A stretch of DNA of 64,000 nt from Cladopsammia gracilis. Lineage: Eukaryota > Cnidaria > Anthozoa > Scleractinia > Dendrophylliidae. The first letter of the stretch is position 1, and each line of letters opens with the position of its first letter. The position numbers were made by a program, and so were the translations under genes. Below, one piece after another: positions 1-9,548 of the stretch. The stretch is from assembly GCA_022457155.1 (NCBI GenBank), contig JAJGOT010000745.1, forward strand, positions 186,001 through 250,000. Direction: 5' to 3'. The notes beneath the pieces are model-generated. The model made no database searches and was not told where the DNA came from. It worked only from the letters and a program-made list of their open reading frames with translations.

Positions 1-720
1 TTAAAACGCAGTGCTATAATATGATAATACCACTGAAATGTCTTGAAGCAACCAGTTTGACAAACCAGACTGGACATCGTAAAGGATATTAGCCAAGCGC
101 GCTTCTAGCGTGCCAAATATCTGAGCACAGTCTACACTAGGTGAGATAAGATTACATTACGTTACACTTTTTGACGCTCGATACAATGAAAGTATCCTGC
201 AACATGTTCCCCAAAAAACATAGAATTCATAATCGTACGCCTTAAAAATCATCGCTACGAAAAAGAGATAACAAACAGTAGGAATGTTACCTAACTGAAA
301 AAATATATTCCGAGACATTTTTCGAAATAGGCAAACAGCGTGGCAGATTTTATATGAAATTTTAACACGCATATTTCTTCACTGTGAAGGTCAAGTCAAT
401 AAACCACTGTATTAAAAAAAATATGCAACTCGACTCTTGTTTTCTTATTGATAATATCTAACACAAATCTATCTAACTCCGTAGTGACGTAGGACTGATG
501 ACAGATAGAACAGTAATGTGCTAACAAAAATGCAACAGGAATGTCCCCACAAATTCACTAAAAAGTCTATTAATAGTATCTAACGCATTTTTTGCTAACA
601 AAAATGCATAAAGAATGCATGTTAGCCCACATAAACTCCTGTAAGTTAAACATTAACTTACAGGAGATAAAAATGGGAAAACTGTGAATACATGTGTTCA
701 GCTTTGGTTACTCTAATTCA
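1..720. other. AT-rich intergenic sequence, no supported gene
   Basis: No open reading frame here has recognisable motifs or coding character. A short direct duplication ('gctaacaaaaatgca') occurs near 519-533 and 595-609. An imperfect 'cttacaggag' inverted pair surrounds 640-665. Nothing else can be supported. Confidence 0.5.
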
Positions 721-722
721 CT

Positions 723-1789
723 TCATCCAATTAAATTTTCAAACTCTGCCCTTTTTGGGTGGTGCTCGGTCATGTATTCCCTTGATTCATCAATTATCTT
801 TCCATCCACAGCAAAGAACAATGTATGATCTAATGAGATCCACTTCCCTGTCTTGTCTGCCATGTGCTGTTGAAACATGTTCTCACTTTTAAAGAAAATC
901 CGCATAAACACACATGAAATGAGCGTTCTTCCAATGAAATTTTTATTTACCTCAAAAACTGGAAAGGTTATGTTCCCTATCTGTTACGTTGAGTCTTTCT
1001 GTAAATTACCTTGAGCATGGTAATACTCACAAGCCCTCCTGGAATGCTGAGCACTGTGAAGGGTCATTAAGTGAGTCTCAATTACCTTGACTGTCCTGAT
1101 TCCAGTCTGCATTGATGTAGCTATGTAATCAAACAGTTCCTTTGTTACGCCCGACCGATGAAACAGGTAAAATGGCAGCTCGATTCCCACTTCAGTACAA
1201 GTATGCAACAATGCAGGGTCATGGGAAATGATCTCATGATTACTTTCTTTGCACAGATAAACAGAAGAAACTAGAAGTACTATTTCATTCACACAGTAAA
1301 GCTTTCTTCGCATTTCACAAAGTTTTCTGCCATCTTTCCACCTCCAGTGTTTCATTCGGATTGACACTTTGGACACTGCAATTTCTCATACAGGTTAAAA
1401 TTAATGAGCGGGTTCCAAATGATAATAGAGTCAATAGAAAGCTGCAGGTAATTTTCGAAATTTGTTCCACTCTGTTTATCCAGTGGAGGCAATATCTTGC
1501 AACAGTGCTTCAAACCATTATTCTCAGAAAGACAAATTAAATGTTGGATGAACTGGAGAACCGAAAAGGAGATAATAGAACTATCTACCACGTACATAAG
1601 TGAAATGGCAAGACAAAGCATCACAAGAACCGCGAGGGCGGCCATTTTGGTTTTCTTCCACCTCGTTGTCGGAAAAATGCAGGATAACGGAATAAGCTTA
1701 AATTTTGATTTATCAAAGCTCTTGGCTCCATGAGGCCAAGGCCTAAGTAGTCTGCTTGCAGATCTTCCATTTCCTCTTAAGATTGTCAA
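723..1789 (-). pseudogene. Broken transposase-like or zinc-cluster gene fragment (unidentified)
   Basis: Three minus-strand pieces look like one gene. The first (1789-1352) has a hydrophobic stretch near its start and ends at a Cys-Pro-x-Cys pair. The second (1376-984) starts in another frame right after that pair and contains 'MKHWRWKDGRKLCEM', then 'HDPALL' and 'PFYLFHRSGVTKELFDY'. The third (911-723), in the same frame as the second, has 'KTGKWISLDHT'. The order CPxC, W-x-D-x-R, PF-x-L-x-H-R-x-G-x-T and later an Asp-His pair recalls large cnidarian proteins that join a cysteine cluster to a DDE-transposase-like domain, such as those associated with KDZ elements. That resemblance is from memory and weak. 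The frame change near 1365 and the stop at 984 mean it is broken, or that introns are missed. It could also be an uncharacterised host gene. Confidence 0.35.
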
Positions 1790-2084
1790 GCGTGCGAGCC
1801 ATCATCTAGGGGTGCGTAAAGGGGAAAAGATCGGCTTTGGACCTCCCCAGACTCGGAATAGGCCAATTATAAAATCGGAATCCCACCTGTGCTTGCAGAA
1901 GCTACGAGAACTTAACCAAAAGAACCATGAGAATCAACGGAGTTTAATAGAACCAGCGTACCATAAGAACTAGAGAACCGGTATAACTAGAGAACTATAG
2001 ATTTGAAAGAAAAGCCGGAGTGACGTGACCTGCAGTGGCTTGCGGCTACCGAAGTATGGCGCAATAACCAAACATACATGGTTG

Positions 2085-2745
2085 GTTACATCCAAACGTT
2101 CTAAAAGATCCAAAAGATCCCACAAAAATATCACAAAATATCTAAAATATCTCAAAAGATCCAAAAGGTCCCAAAATATTCAAAAGTTCCCAAACGATCC
2201 AAACGATCTCAACGATCCAAAATTCCAAACCATGTAAACGATCCAAGCGATCTAAAAGATCCCAAACGATCTAAACGATCTAAAATATCCAAAAGATCCC
2301 AAACGATCTAAGGGATCCCAGACCACCTAAATGATCTAAATGATCTAAAAGATCCAGACGATCTAAAGATCCCAAATGATCCAAACGATCTAAACGATCC
2401 GAACGATCTAAAAGATGATCCCAAACGATCCAAACGATCTAAAAGATCCCAAACGATCTAAAAGATCCAAACGATCTAAAAGATCCAAACGATCTAAAAG
2501 ATCCCAAACGATCTAAAAGATCCCAAACGATCTAAAAGATCCCAAACGATCTAAAAGATCCCAAACGATCCAAAAGATTCCAAACGATCTAAAAGATCCA
2601 AACGAACTAAAAGATCCAAACGATCTAAAGATCCCAAACGATCTAAAAGATCCCAAACGATCTAAAAGATCCCAAACGATCTAAAAGATCCCAAACGATC
2701 TAAACGATCTAAAAGATCTAAACGATCCAAAACGATCCGATGAAG
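2085..2745. repeat. GATC-periodic minisatellite
   Basis: Degenerate tandem repeat with a basic step of 9-11 bp of the type GATCYAAAM, commonly arranged as about 20-bp doublets (AAACGATCTAAAAGATCCC). GATC recurs about every ten bases over roughly 650 bp. Open frames across it (Ser-Lys-Arg-rich) are by-products of the repeat. Confidence 0.9.
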
Positions 2746-2851
2746 AGATGCGCCAACGGTGGTGTCTGGCTTTGACGTCACCGGTGACTTGCTATATGGA
2801 GCATGAACCACTATAACATAAGCTTAAGCTTATATTAAAACATTTTACTCA

Positions 2852-2971
2852 GATCTTTGCTTCATCATCTCGAGCATGAACTTCCTTGTGGCATCGGGTA
2901 CAACTAGGATAGAAAAAAAAGTCCCTTATTGAAAAAACTGTGGCCAAAACAAACACACTTCGTGTTGCCTT
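2852..2971 (-). pseudogene. DDIAS-like exon 1, unit 0 (start codon and donor lost)
   Basis: On the minus strand this reads ATRSVFVLATVF followed by FFYPSCTRCHKEVHAR, the zinc-ribbon start of a DDIAS-like protein (vertebrate DDIAS has a similar FIYPSC-x2-C stretch; from memory). It aligns with 20682-20849 and 48171-48286. The ATG present in those copies is AAG here (around 2971). The splice donor that is GTGAGT in the others is CTGAGT here (2846-2851). The upstream continuation in the same frame has no ATG. The exon is therefore a relic. The rest of its gene would lie left of the window. Confidence 0.6.
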
Positions 2972-3273
2972 CAAACCAACAACAATGACTTTGAGAATCC
3001 AAAATGGCGCCGATTTGTCATTAGCCAATCAGATCACTGAATAGATCAAGTAGGCCCCAGTCTTTTGTAGTTCTTTACAGAGCCCGACGAGGTTAGACGA
3101 ACATAAACTTGTTTATCTGGGTTCAGCAGGCGGTGCATGGTGTATTTTTATATCTTAAAGATCTTTTTGACAAGGGGAGCAACGTCACAAGAGGGTTTTC
3201 AGTGGGAACCTGGCCTGTTATAATAATATTATCCCCTGTTTTTTCCCTTTTCAGTCAGTCGAGAGCGCTCGAA

Positions 3274-4845
3274 ATGTCAGCTTTTGAATCTCTTTACGGT
3301 GACCAATTGAACTTATCAAGTCAGTTAATAAACATCATCTTTTGAATCTCTTTACGGTGGACAATTGAACTTATCAACTCAGTTAATAAACGTCATCTTT
3401 TGAATCTCTTTACGGTGGACAATTGAACTTATCAACTCAGTTAATAAACGTCATCTTTTGAATCTCTTTACGGTGGACAATTGAACTTATCAACTCAGTT
3501 AATAAACGTCATCTTTTGAATCTCTTTACGGTGGACAATTGAACTTATCAACTCAGTTAATAAACGTCATCTTTTGAATCTCTTTACGGTTGCCAATTGA
3601 ACTTATCAACTCAGTTAATAAACGTCATATTTTGAATCCCTTTACGGTGACCAATTGAACTTATCAACTCAGTTAATAAACGTCATCTTTTCAATCTCTT
3701 TACGGTGGACAATTGAACTTATCAACTCAGTTAATAAACGTCGTCTTTTGAATCTCTTTTCGGTGGACAATTGAACTTATCAACTCAGTTAATAAACGTC
3801 ATCTTTTCAATCTCTTTACGGTGACCAATTGAACTTATCAACTCAGTTAAAAAAACGTCATATTTTGAATCTCTTTACGGTGGACAATTGAACTTATCAA
3901 CTCAGTTAATAAACGTCATCTTTTCAATCTCTTTACGGTGACCAATTGAACTTATCAACTCAGTTAATAAACGTCATCTTTTGAATCTCTTTACGGTGGA
4001 AAATTGAACTTATCAACTCAGTTAATAAACGTCATCTTTTCAATCTCTTTACGGTGGACAATTGAACTTATCAACTCAGTTAATAAACGTCATCTTTTGA
4101 ATCTCTTTACGGTGGAAAATTGAACTTATCAACTCAGTTAATAAACGTCATCTTTTCAATCTCTTTACGGTGGACAATTGAACTTATCAACTCAGTCAAT
4201 AAACCGGTCATCTTTTGAATCTCTTTACGGTGGACAATTGAACTTATCAACTCAGTTAATAAACGTCATCTTTTGAATCTCTTTACGGTGGACAATTGAA
4301 CTTATCAACTCAGTTAATAAACGTCATCTTTTGAATCTCTTTACGGTGGCCAATTGAACTTATTAACTCAGTTAATAAACGTCATCTTTTGAATCTCTTT
4401 ATGGTGACCAATTGAACTTATCAACTCAGTTAATAAACGTCATCTTTTGAATCTCTTTACGGTGGCCAATTGAACTTATCAACTCAGTTAATAAACGTCA
4501 TCTTTTGAATCTCTTTACGGTGGACAATTGAACTTATCAACTCAGTTAATAAACGTCATCTTTTGAATCTCTTTACGGTGGACAATTGAACTTATCAACT
4601 CAGTTAATAAACGCCATCTTTTCAATCTCTTTACGGTGGACAATTGAACTTATCAACTCAGTTAATAAACGTCATCTTTTGAATCTCTTCACGGTGACCA
4701 ATTGAACTTATCAACTCAGTTAATAAACGTCATCTTTTGAATCTCTTTACGGTCGCCAATTGAACTTATCAACTCAGTTAATAAACGTCATCTTTTCAAT
4801 CTTTTTACGGTGGACAATTGAACTTATCAACTCAGTTGATAAGTA
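3274..4845. repeat. 58-bp satellite array A, about 27 copies
   Basis: Head-to-tail copies of a 58-bp unit containing 'GAATCTCTTTACGGTGGAC', 'AATTGAACTTATCAACTCAG' and 'TTAATAAACGTCATC'. Copies differ by few substitutions, for instance GTGGAC/GTGACC/GTGGCC and TTTTGAATC/TTTTCAATC. The array starts just after GAGCGCTCGAAATGTC (3263-3278) and ends with CAGTTGATAAG. The same unit forms array B at 53683-55155. The unit resembles the terminal repeat region of cnidarian Penelope-like elements, from memory. Confidence 0.95.
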
Positions 4846-5021
4846 AAAATAGGACATCACCCGCTATCAATGTATGTTTAATGGTTCAGCTGAAGGTTTG
4901 CCAACAAAAGGGTCAAAAGAAGAGAGGTCAATAGAGAGTGTTAATATACTTATGCTCTGTTGCGCTTTTTGCCAGTTGTATGCATATTTTTCGTAGCTTG
5001 GTCTATTTTCTAACGCTTGGC

Positions 5022-5187
5022 TAGCCTGCGTAGCTGACGGTTTTTTTGTTGGCGCGCGCGATTCTGAATTCGCGCCCCATCGAAGCCGCGAGGGAAGAAA
5101 GTTTTCCTTCTCCTCAATTCCTATTGCGACTTCGCCGCTCGCAAATTCCACATCGCGCGCGCCAACAAACTGCCTGTTACGCAAGCT
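5022..5187. mobile_element. MITE family 1 (TIR TAGCCTGCGTAGC), block A
   Basis: Inverted-repeat element with left end TAGCCTGCGTAGCTG and a decayed right end near CGCAAGCT. The interior contains GCGCGCGCGATTCTGAATT facing its inverted copy AATTCCACATCGCGCGCGC. Homologous copies are at 28501, 55338 and 60272. Flanks in the copies point to a 9-bp target duplication (ACGCTTGGC), as expected of Mutator-like elements. Confidence 0.7.
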
Positions 5188-5213
5188 AATGTTTTGTCCA
5201 TTTGCATGTCGCC

Positions 5214-5401
5214 TGACTCAATCCCAGTCGTCTCTCAATTAACAAGGGGAGCGCGAGGGGTGATGGGAAGGAAAGAGAGGGTCTTTCCCTTTCCTCCTGC
5301 CCATTACCCGCGCGATGTCCTCGATCGCGCTTCTCTTGTTTCTCGTCTATCCCGCGCGCGTCTTCTGCGTTATGGCAAGTGAGAAGACTGGGGACGAGTC
5401 A
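5214..5401. mobile_element. MITE family 2 (TIR TGACTCGTCCCCAGTCGTC), block A
   Basis: Ends are TGACTCAATCCCAGTCGTC on the left and GACTGGGGACGAGTCA on the right, with a GC-rich interior (AGCGCGAGGGGTGATGGG). No coding capacity. The same family occurs at 8518, 28695 (truncated), 55528, 58943 and 60466 (truncated). Confidence 0.75.
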
Positions 5402-5789
5402 GATGTTTTCCCGCATTTGGCACCGGCACCGTTCGTATGTTTCCCACTGGTTTTTATTTACGTTTTTGCCATTTTTTGTGGTATTGTCAATGCGCAGAGG
5501 TAACGGTTTGGCTTAGATTCACAACACCTATTGCTTATCAAAGAGCCATTTTAATGTGATTTCTACAGTGATTTGAAGTACGATTTCCTGTAATCGCCTG
5601 TGCAAACTACCAGTGATTTTTCCATTAGATTTGATGGCGATATGATCACGGTTTTGACATCTCTTTGAAGCGAAGCACACTTGATGTCAGCATAAAACAC
5701 ATCAACGTTCCACTTGGAGGTTCCTCAAGGCAGTTTTTTTTGCTGATATTACATGCGCGTTGCGCACCTCACAATTAATAAATCTCAAA

Positions 5790-7290
5790 CAAACTTGTTT
5801 TTAACTTCGCGGTGGTTTATGATTGGTTGTGTATCAGCCTCGTTTTCAGAGCACGAAAACAAAGATACTGAGTTCATCTCCTGCCTGCTGCAAGAATGGG
5901 TGTGGCTACAAGGACTTCTTGCGAAAAAAAAAAACAGGTCGGTTGTTCTGATTAAGTGTTTCGTACACCTTCAACGTCTTGATTCTTTATTGATGAGTCT
6001 TGGAGAAGAGAACAACTCTGGTGATTCATAGCAAAGTTCTTCCACACGAGACAGCGATTGAGAAAATAAATCAGGCGAGGAGGCCATTGTCTCAAAACTA
6101 CTATTTGATATCCCACCTCCAGAAACTCCATGGTGATTAACAGGCGTCCTTTCTTTACAAGTGATTTGGCGTTCTTGTTGGACCTTTGTTTCATTTGTAT
6201 CACGGTCATGTGACCGTATTATGTTCGTCCCCTCGTGTTCCAGTGACATGTTACAAACGATGTGTTCTTCATGTAACTCATCAGTAGATCCAGAGCGGCA
6301 GAAGATCTTCCTTTGTTTCCTGCTTTCTTCACGGCAATGAATAAATCTGTTGATTATTCAGGACTAAATCATTGTGTAAATGAGCAGGAGATGGGATCCT
6401 TACGCTATTTTCTATTCTATCTTTCTCATTACAGACATCTTCAGTGAACTCAGTGCAAACTCTTTCACAGTCTCGTAGAAATTGTGAATCTGAAGATTCA
6501 ATGTCGTGGACCATTTTATTCGAGTTTGAAGTCTGTCGATACACGGTGACCTTACAGAATCCTCCAGCGCACAAAAGAAATCACTGCTTAGTTTGACATC
6601 GAAGATGGGCTCTTCTTTGCCAACATTATATTCGTATAATTTACTTATTAAGTTCAAAATGTTTTTCGATTGTTTAGTGTGATCTATATCCACAATGTTT
6701 TGGATCCGGTACTCATTACTTTTCAACATTGTACACTCCTCGGCCTTGGGGTAGAGTTTGTTGCGGAAGGCGTCGTCAGATCCCATGGCAGCAGTAGGCG
6801 ATAACGATTTTCCCATTGGTATATTTTCACAATCGAGCTCCATGTCAGCCAAGAAAGCGTCCAAATCTTCGGAAGAAGGAAGATCGGTTAACTCTGTGTA
6901 ATCCTCTTTAAATGAAGTTTGAGTCAATCGGCATATCACGTCGTTTAAACTCGTAACTTGTGATCACGTCACGTTATCTGATGTCATCTCATCTGACGTC
7001 ACAGGTGGTTGATGATTGAAACATTTTTTGTAGTACAAGTTTGGCAGTTTGTCCATCCTCTTTATTAACAGCGTCCATTTCCAAATCAGCTAGAAATGCA
7101 CTGAGATCCTCTGAAGAAGGCAAGTCATCGTACTCTGTCCATTCGTAAGAAGCCGCTTGCAGCTCTTTGCAGTCGTCAAGTTTCTTGAAAACTCGAACCC
7201 CTGCTGGAGTCGTGAACTGAGTTAAACGAAGCGAGTTTGAGTTATTGCTGTTGATGCCTTTGTTCTGCGATGAAACTTGACCGCTGTGAT
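5790..7290 (-). pseudogene. DDIAS-like 3' exons, unit 1 (block A)
   Basis: Minus-strand coding remnants in several frames. From 7290 the reading contains GVRVFKKLD, then 'TEYDDLPSSEDLSAFLADLE'. After a frameshift near 7030 it continues at 6939-6412 with 'DLPSSEDLDAFLADMELDCE' and a further polar stretch. A last part at 6249-5971 has 'SSPDLFSQSLSRVEELC'. Vertebrate DDIAS has a similar DLPFSESL-x-KFLA motif (from memory), which with the 5' exons supports the assignment. The acceptor that is TTTTAG in block B is TTTTG here, and the C-terminal end is deleted. Several frames are needed to read it, so it is probably non-functional. The polar, low-complexity character makes exact boundaries uncertain. 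Confidence 0.55.
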
Positions 7291-7299
7291 CAAAATAGA

Positions 7300-8510
7300 A
7301 AAAAGAACAGAAAAGCCTTTACCAAACAGCACCTTCCATATAAAATAATAACATGAGAAATTTCTACCCGTATGACGTTTCCTTAGTTTGCTTTGTGTTT
7401 GCATTGAGTACAGCACCTTCCATATAAACTATATGTTTCGCAATTATTGTTTTTTTTTTACCATATCTAATAACGCAAAAAAGCGTTTCTTCTTTGACTT
7501 TAACTTTGTTTTGGTGTCGTTACATTTTAAAATAAGACGTTGTGATCTGACTCAATAAAGTTTGTTGTTACATATTTACTATGAGAGTTTAAACTGTCAT
7601 TTGAAAACTTTCAGATGCAAATGCCATCCAATTATCAGCCGAACCCCAGAGTTTGAAACGCAAACTTCCTTCCAATGATATATACCTCCCACCCACCTCC
7701 ATCAAAAATAGGCGTTCCCAGAAAATTAACCCTCAACGCTAATGGATTATTTATAATCGGACTTTTTACTTCTACTAAAAATCCCAATGGTGATCACCAA
7801 CTTATTTCTCATTACAACACCACTACATGATCAAACGTTCAGATCATGAGAATTAAGAAAATTAAGAAAATGATCAACAAGGGTGAATTGCCTTACGGAT
7901 CATAAAAGGGGCTATGTCACCGGTAAGGAGAATTTGCATGTTGGTATTGGGGTTAAACGGTTACACATTACGAGTAGGGAGATCTCGCAAGCGAGCGCTG
8001 GCAAAACTTGACGCAACGCGCCGGGGGGACCCCCCTTGTACCTTTTAGTTGACAAAATTTGGCCACGGTTAGAATCATTGCGGGAACCTTTTAGGGTATT
8101 GAGCCTTAAAAAAATGACAGAATACGACTTGTATTGTTTTAGAATCGAAAGATAAAAAAACAATTGAGGCACGCCTATCAAATGAGATTCTGGTAACTTT
8201 TAGGGTGTTTTTCAAAAATTTCAGACGAGCACCCTCCCTATTTTCATGTGGGAGTTCCCTCAACCCCGGGTGCGACGCCAATGATGGGAGACGATTTAAA
8301 CGCTCTCTCGCGGGGTTGCCTGCGCGTCTATTCCTAAGAGAAATATGAGGGCATACTCGTATTATAAATCGGTTAATAAGTTATAATTCTTATGACTTTA
8401 TAGTAGTGAACAACTTATTCGTTTTTTTTTCTCTAAAATCGACAAGTTATGTGTAATATATCAAATACTAGGCGATGAGTTCACATTTGATTGCATATCA
8501 AACACGAGAT
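7300..8510. other. Intron-like AT-rich sequence with repeated blocks
   Basis: No gene seen. It matches 57600-58935. From about 8190 a block beginning 'accttttagggtgttttt' and ending in 'tattataaatcggttaataag' is repeated in diverged form at 8745-9000, flanking the family 2 MITE. A 'ggggttccactgta' transposon-like end lies at 8740. Confidence 0.5.
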
Positions 8511-8517
8511 AAGAGTC

Positions 8518-8722
8518 TGACTCGTCCCCAGTTGTCTCTCAATTCACGAGAGGAGCGCGGACGAGGGAAGCGCGAGGTGTGATGGGAAGGAGGAAAGGGG
8601 GGAGACTTTCCTTTTCCTTTTCCTCCTTCCCACCACCCCTTCGGTCGCGCTTCTCTCGTTCCGCGTCTATCCCCCACGCGCGTCTCCCGCGTCTCGCTAG
8701 AAAGACGACTGGGGACGAGACA
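8518..8722. mobile_element. MITE family 2, second copy in block A
   Basis: Left end TGACTCGTCCCCAGTTGTC, right end GACTGGGGACGAGACA, purine/pyrimidine-rich arms pairing across the middle (GGGAAGGAGGAAAGG with its inverted copy). Partner copy in block B at 58943-59139. Confidence 0.75.
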
Positions 8723-9108
8723 GTAATAACGGGGTTCCACTGTACCTTTTAGAGTGTTTTTTGAAGATTTTAGACGAGAACCCCCGTCACTGTTATATGG
8801 GAGTCTCCCCCTCGGGCGCAAAGCGCGGGGGTGGGAGACAATTTACACGCTCTCTCGCGTGATTGCCCGCGCGACTATCCCTGGGCCTACTCGTATTATA
8901 AATCGGTTAATAAGGTATTTGTACAGTAATGAACAACTTATTCTTCTTTCCATTCTGAGACCCTTCAAAATCACAAGTTTATATGTAAAATATACCAAAG
9001 ACAAGGCGATGAGTTCTTAATCACGCTTCGTTGCATATCAAACACGAGATAAGAGTTGCGAAATTCGATTTGCTTGATGCTTTGAGAAACACTGATTCCC
9101 TTTCTTAA

Positions 9109-9232
9109 GGCCCAGTTCAAACGTCGAACTTCACATGTACCGAACCTAATGCAAATGAGCAAAATCATTCTATTGTTCTTGCTAATTTGCATTAAGTTCG
9201 GCACATGTGAAGTTCGACGTTTGAACTGGGCC
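9109..9232. mobile_element. 124-bp MITE with TAA target duplication
   Basis: Terminal inverted repeats of about 38 bp start GGCCCAGTTCAAACGTCGAA and end in the inverted copy TTCGACGTTTGAACTGGGCC, with a short AT-rich loop. TAA flanks both ends (9106-9108 and 9233-9235). A three-base TWA duplication fits PIF/Harbinger-derived MITEs. It lies 320 bp upstream of TRIM-a and is absent from the TRIM-b and TRIM-c upstream regions. Confidence 0.85.
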
Positions 9233-9548
9233 TAAGTTGAACTAATTTCAAGGAAGAATTATGGATTCAAAAAAATATCGTATCAAAACGTGTAACTGTG
9301 TGTGATTTGTTTTGTTTTTGGCTCAGTTGAGATTATTATTCCTGACAGCTATGCAAGAAGACCTTTGAAACGTCTTTGAATTTCCGCTCTGCCGAGGTCA
9401 GAGGGTACGGATAGATTGCTAAAATCTGGTTGGCTGCCTGCAGTAAAATGCAAACTGATATTGTTAAACTACAAATAACTTAAGTTTCTCGGAATCAAAA
9501 CAAGTCGAATGGGTGTGTTTAGTCGCTTTTAAACAAGCTGCAAAAACG

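Larger units (their letters stand above)
4846..9060. repeat. Segmental duplication block A (partner 55156-59290)
   Basis: The 4.2 kb after satellite array A is nearly the same as the sequence after array B: the same MITE pair, the same DDIAS-like 3' exons and the same flank with repeated 'accttttag' blocks. Block A lacks about 600 bp present in block B (roughly 56105-56700), which removes the DDIAS C-terminal exon end. Confidence 0.9.

Noticed and set aside
2025..2237. Lys/Ser/Arg-rich open frame
   Set aside because: By-product of the GATC minisatellite.
3274..4845. Regular array resembling a CRISPR
   Set aside because: The whole 58-bp unit repeats without unique spacers, and the genome is clearly eukaryotic.
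5753..6031. Plus-strand open frames in the DDIAS 3' blocks as separate genes
   Set aside because: They have no motifs, differ between blocks and overlap the minus-strand DDIAS-like coding remnants.
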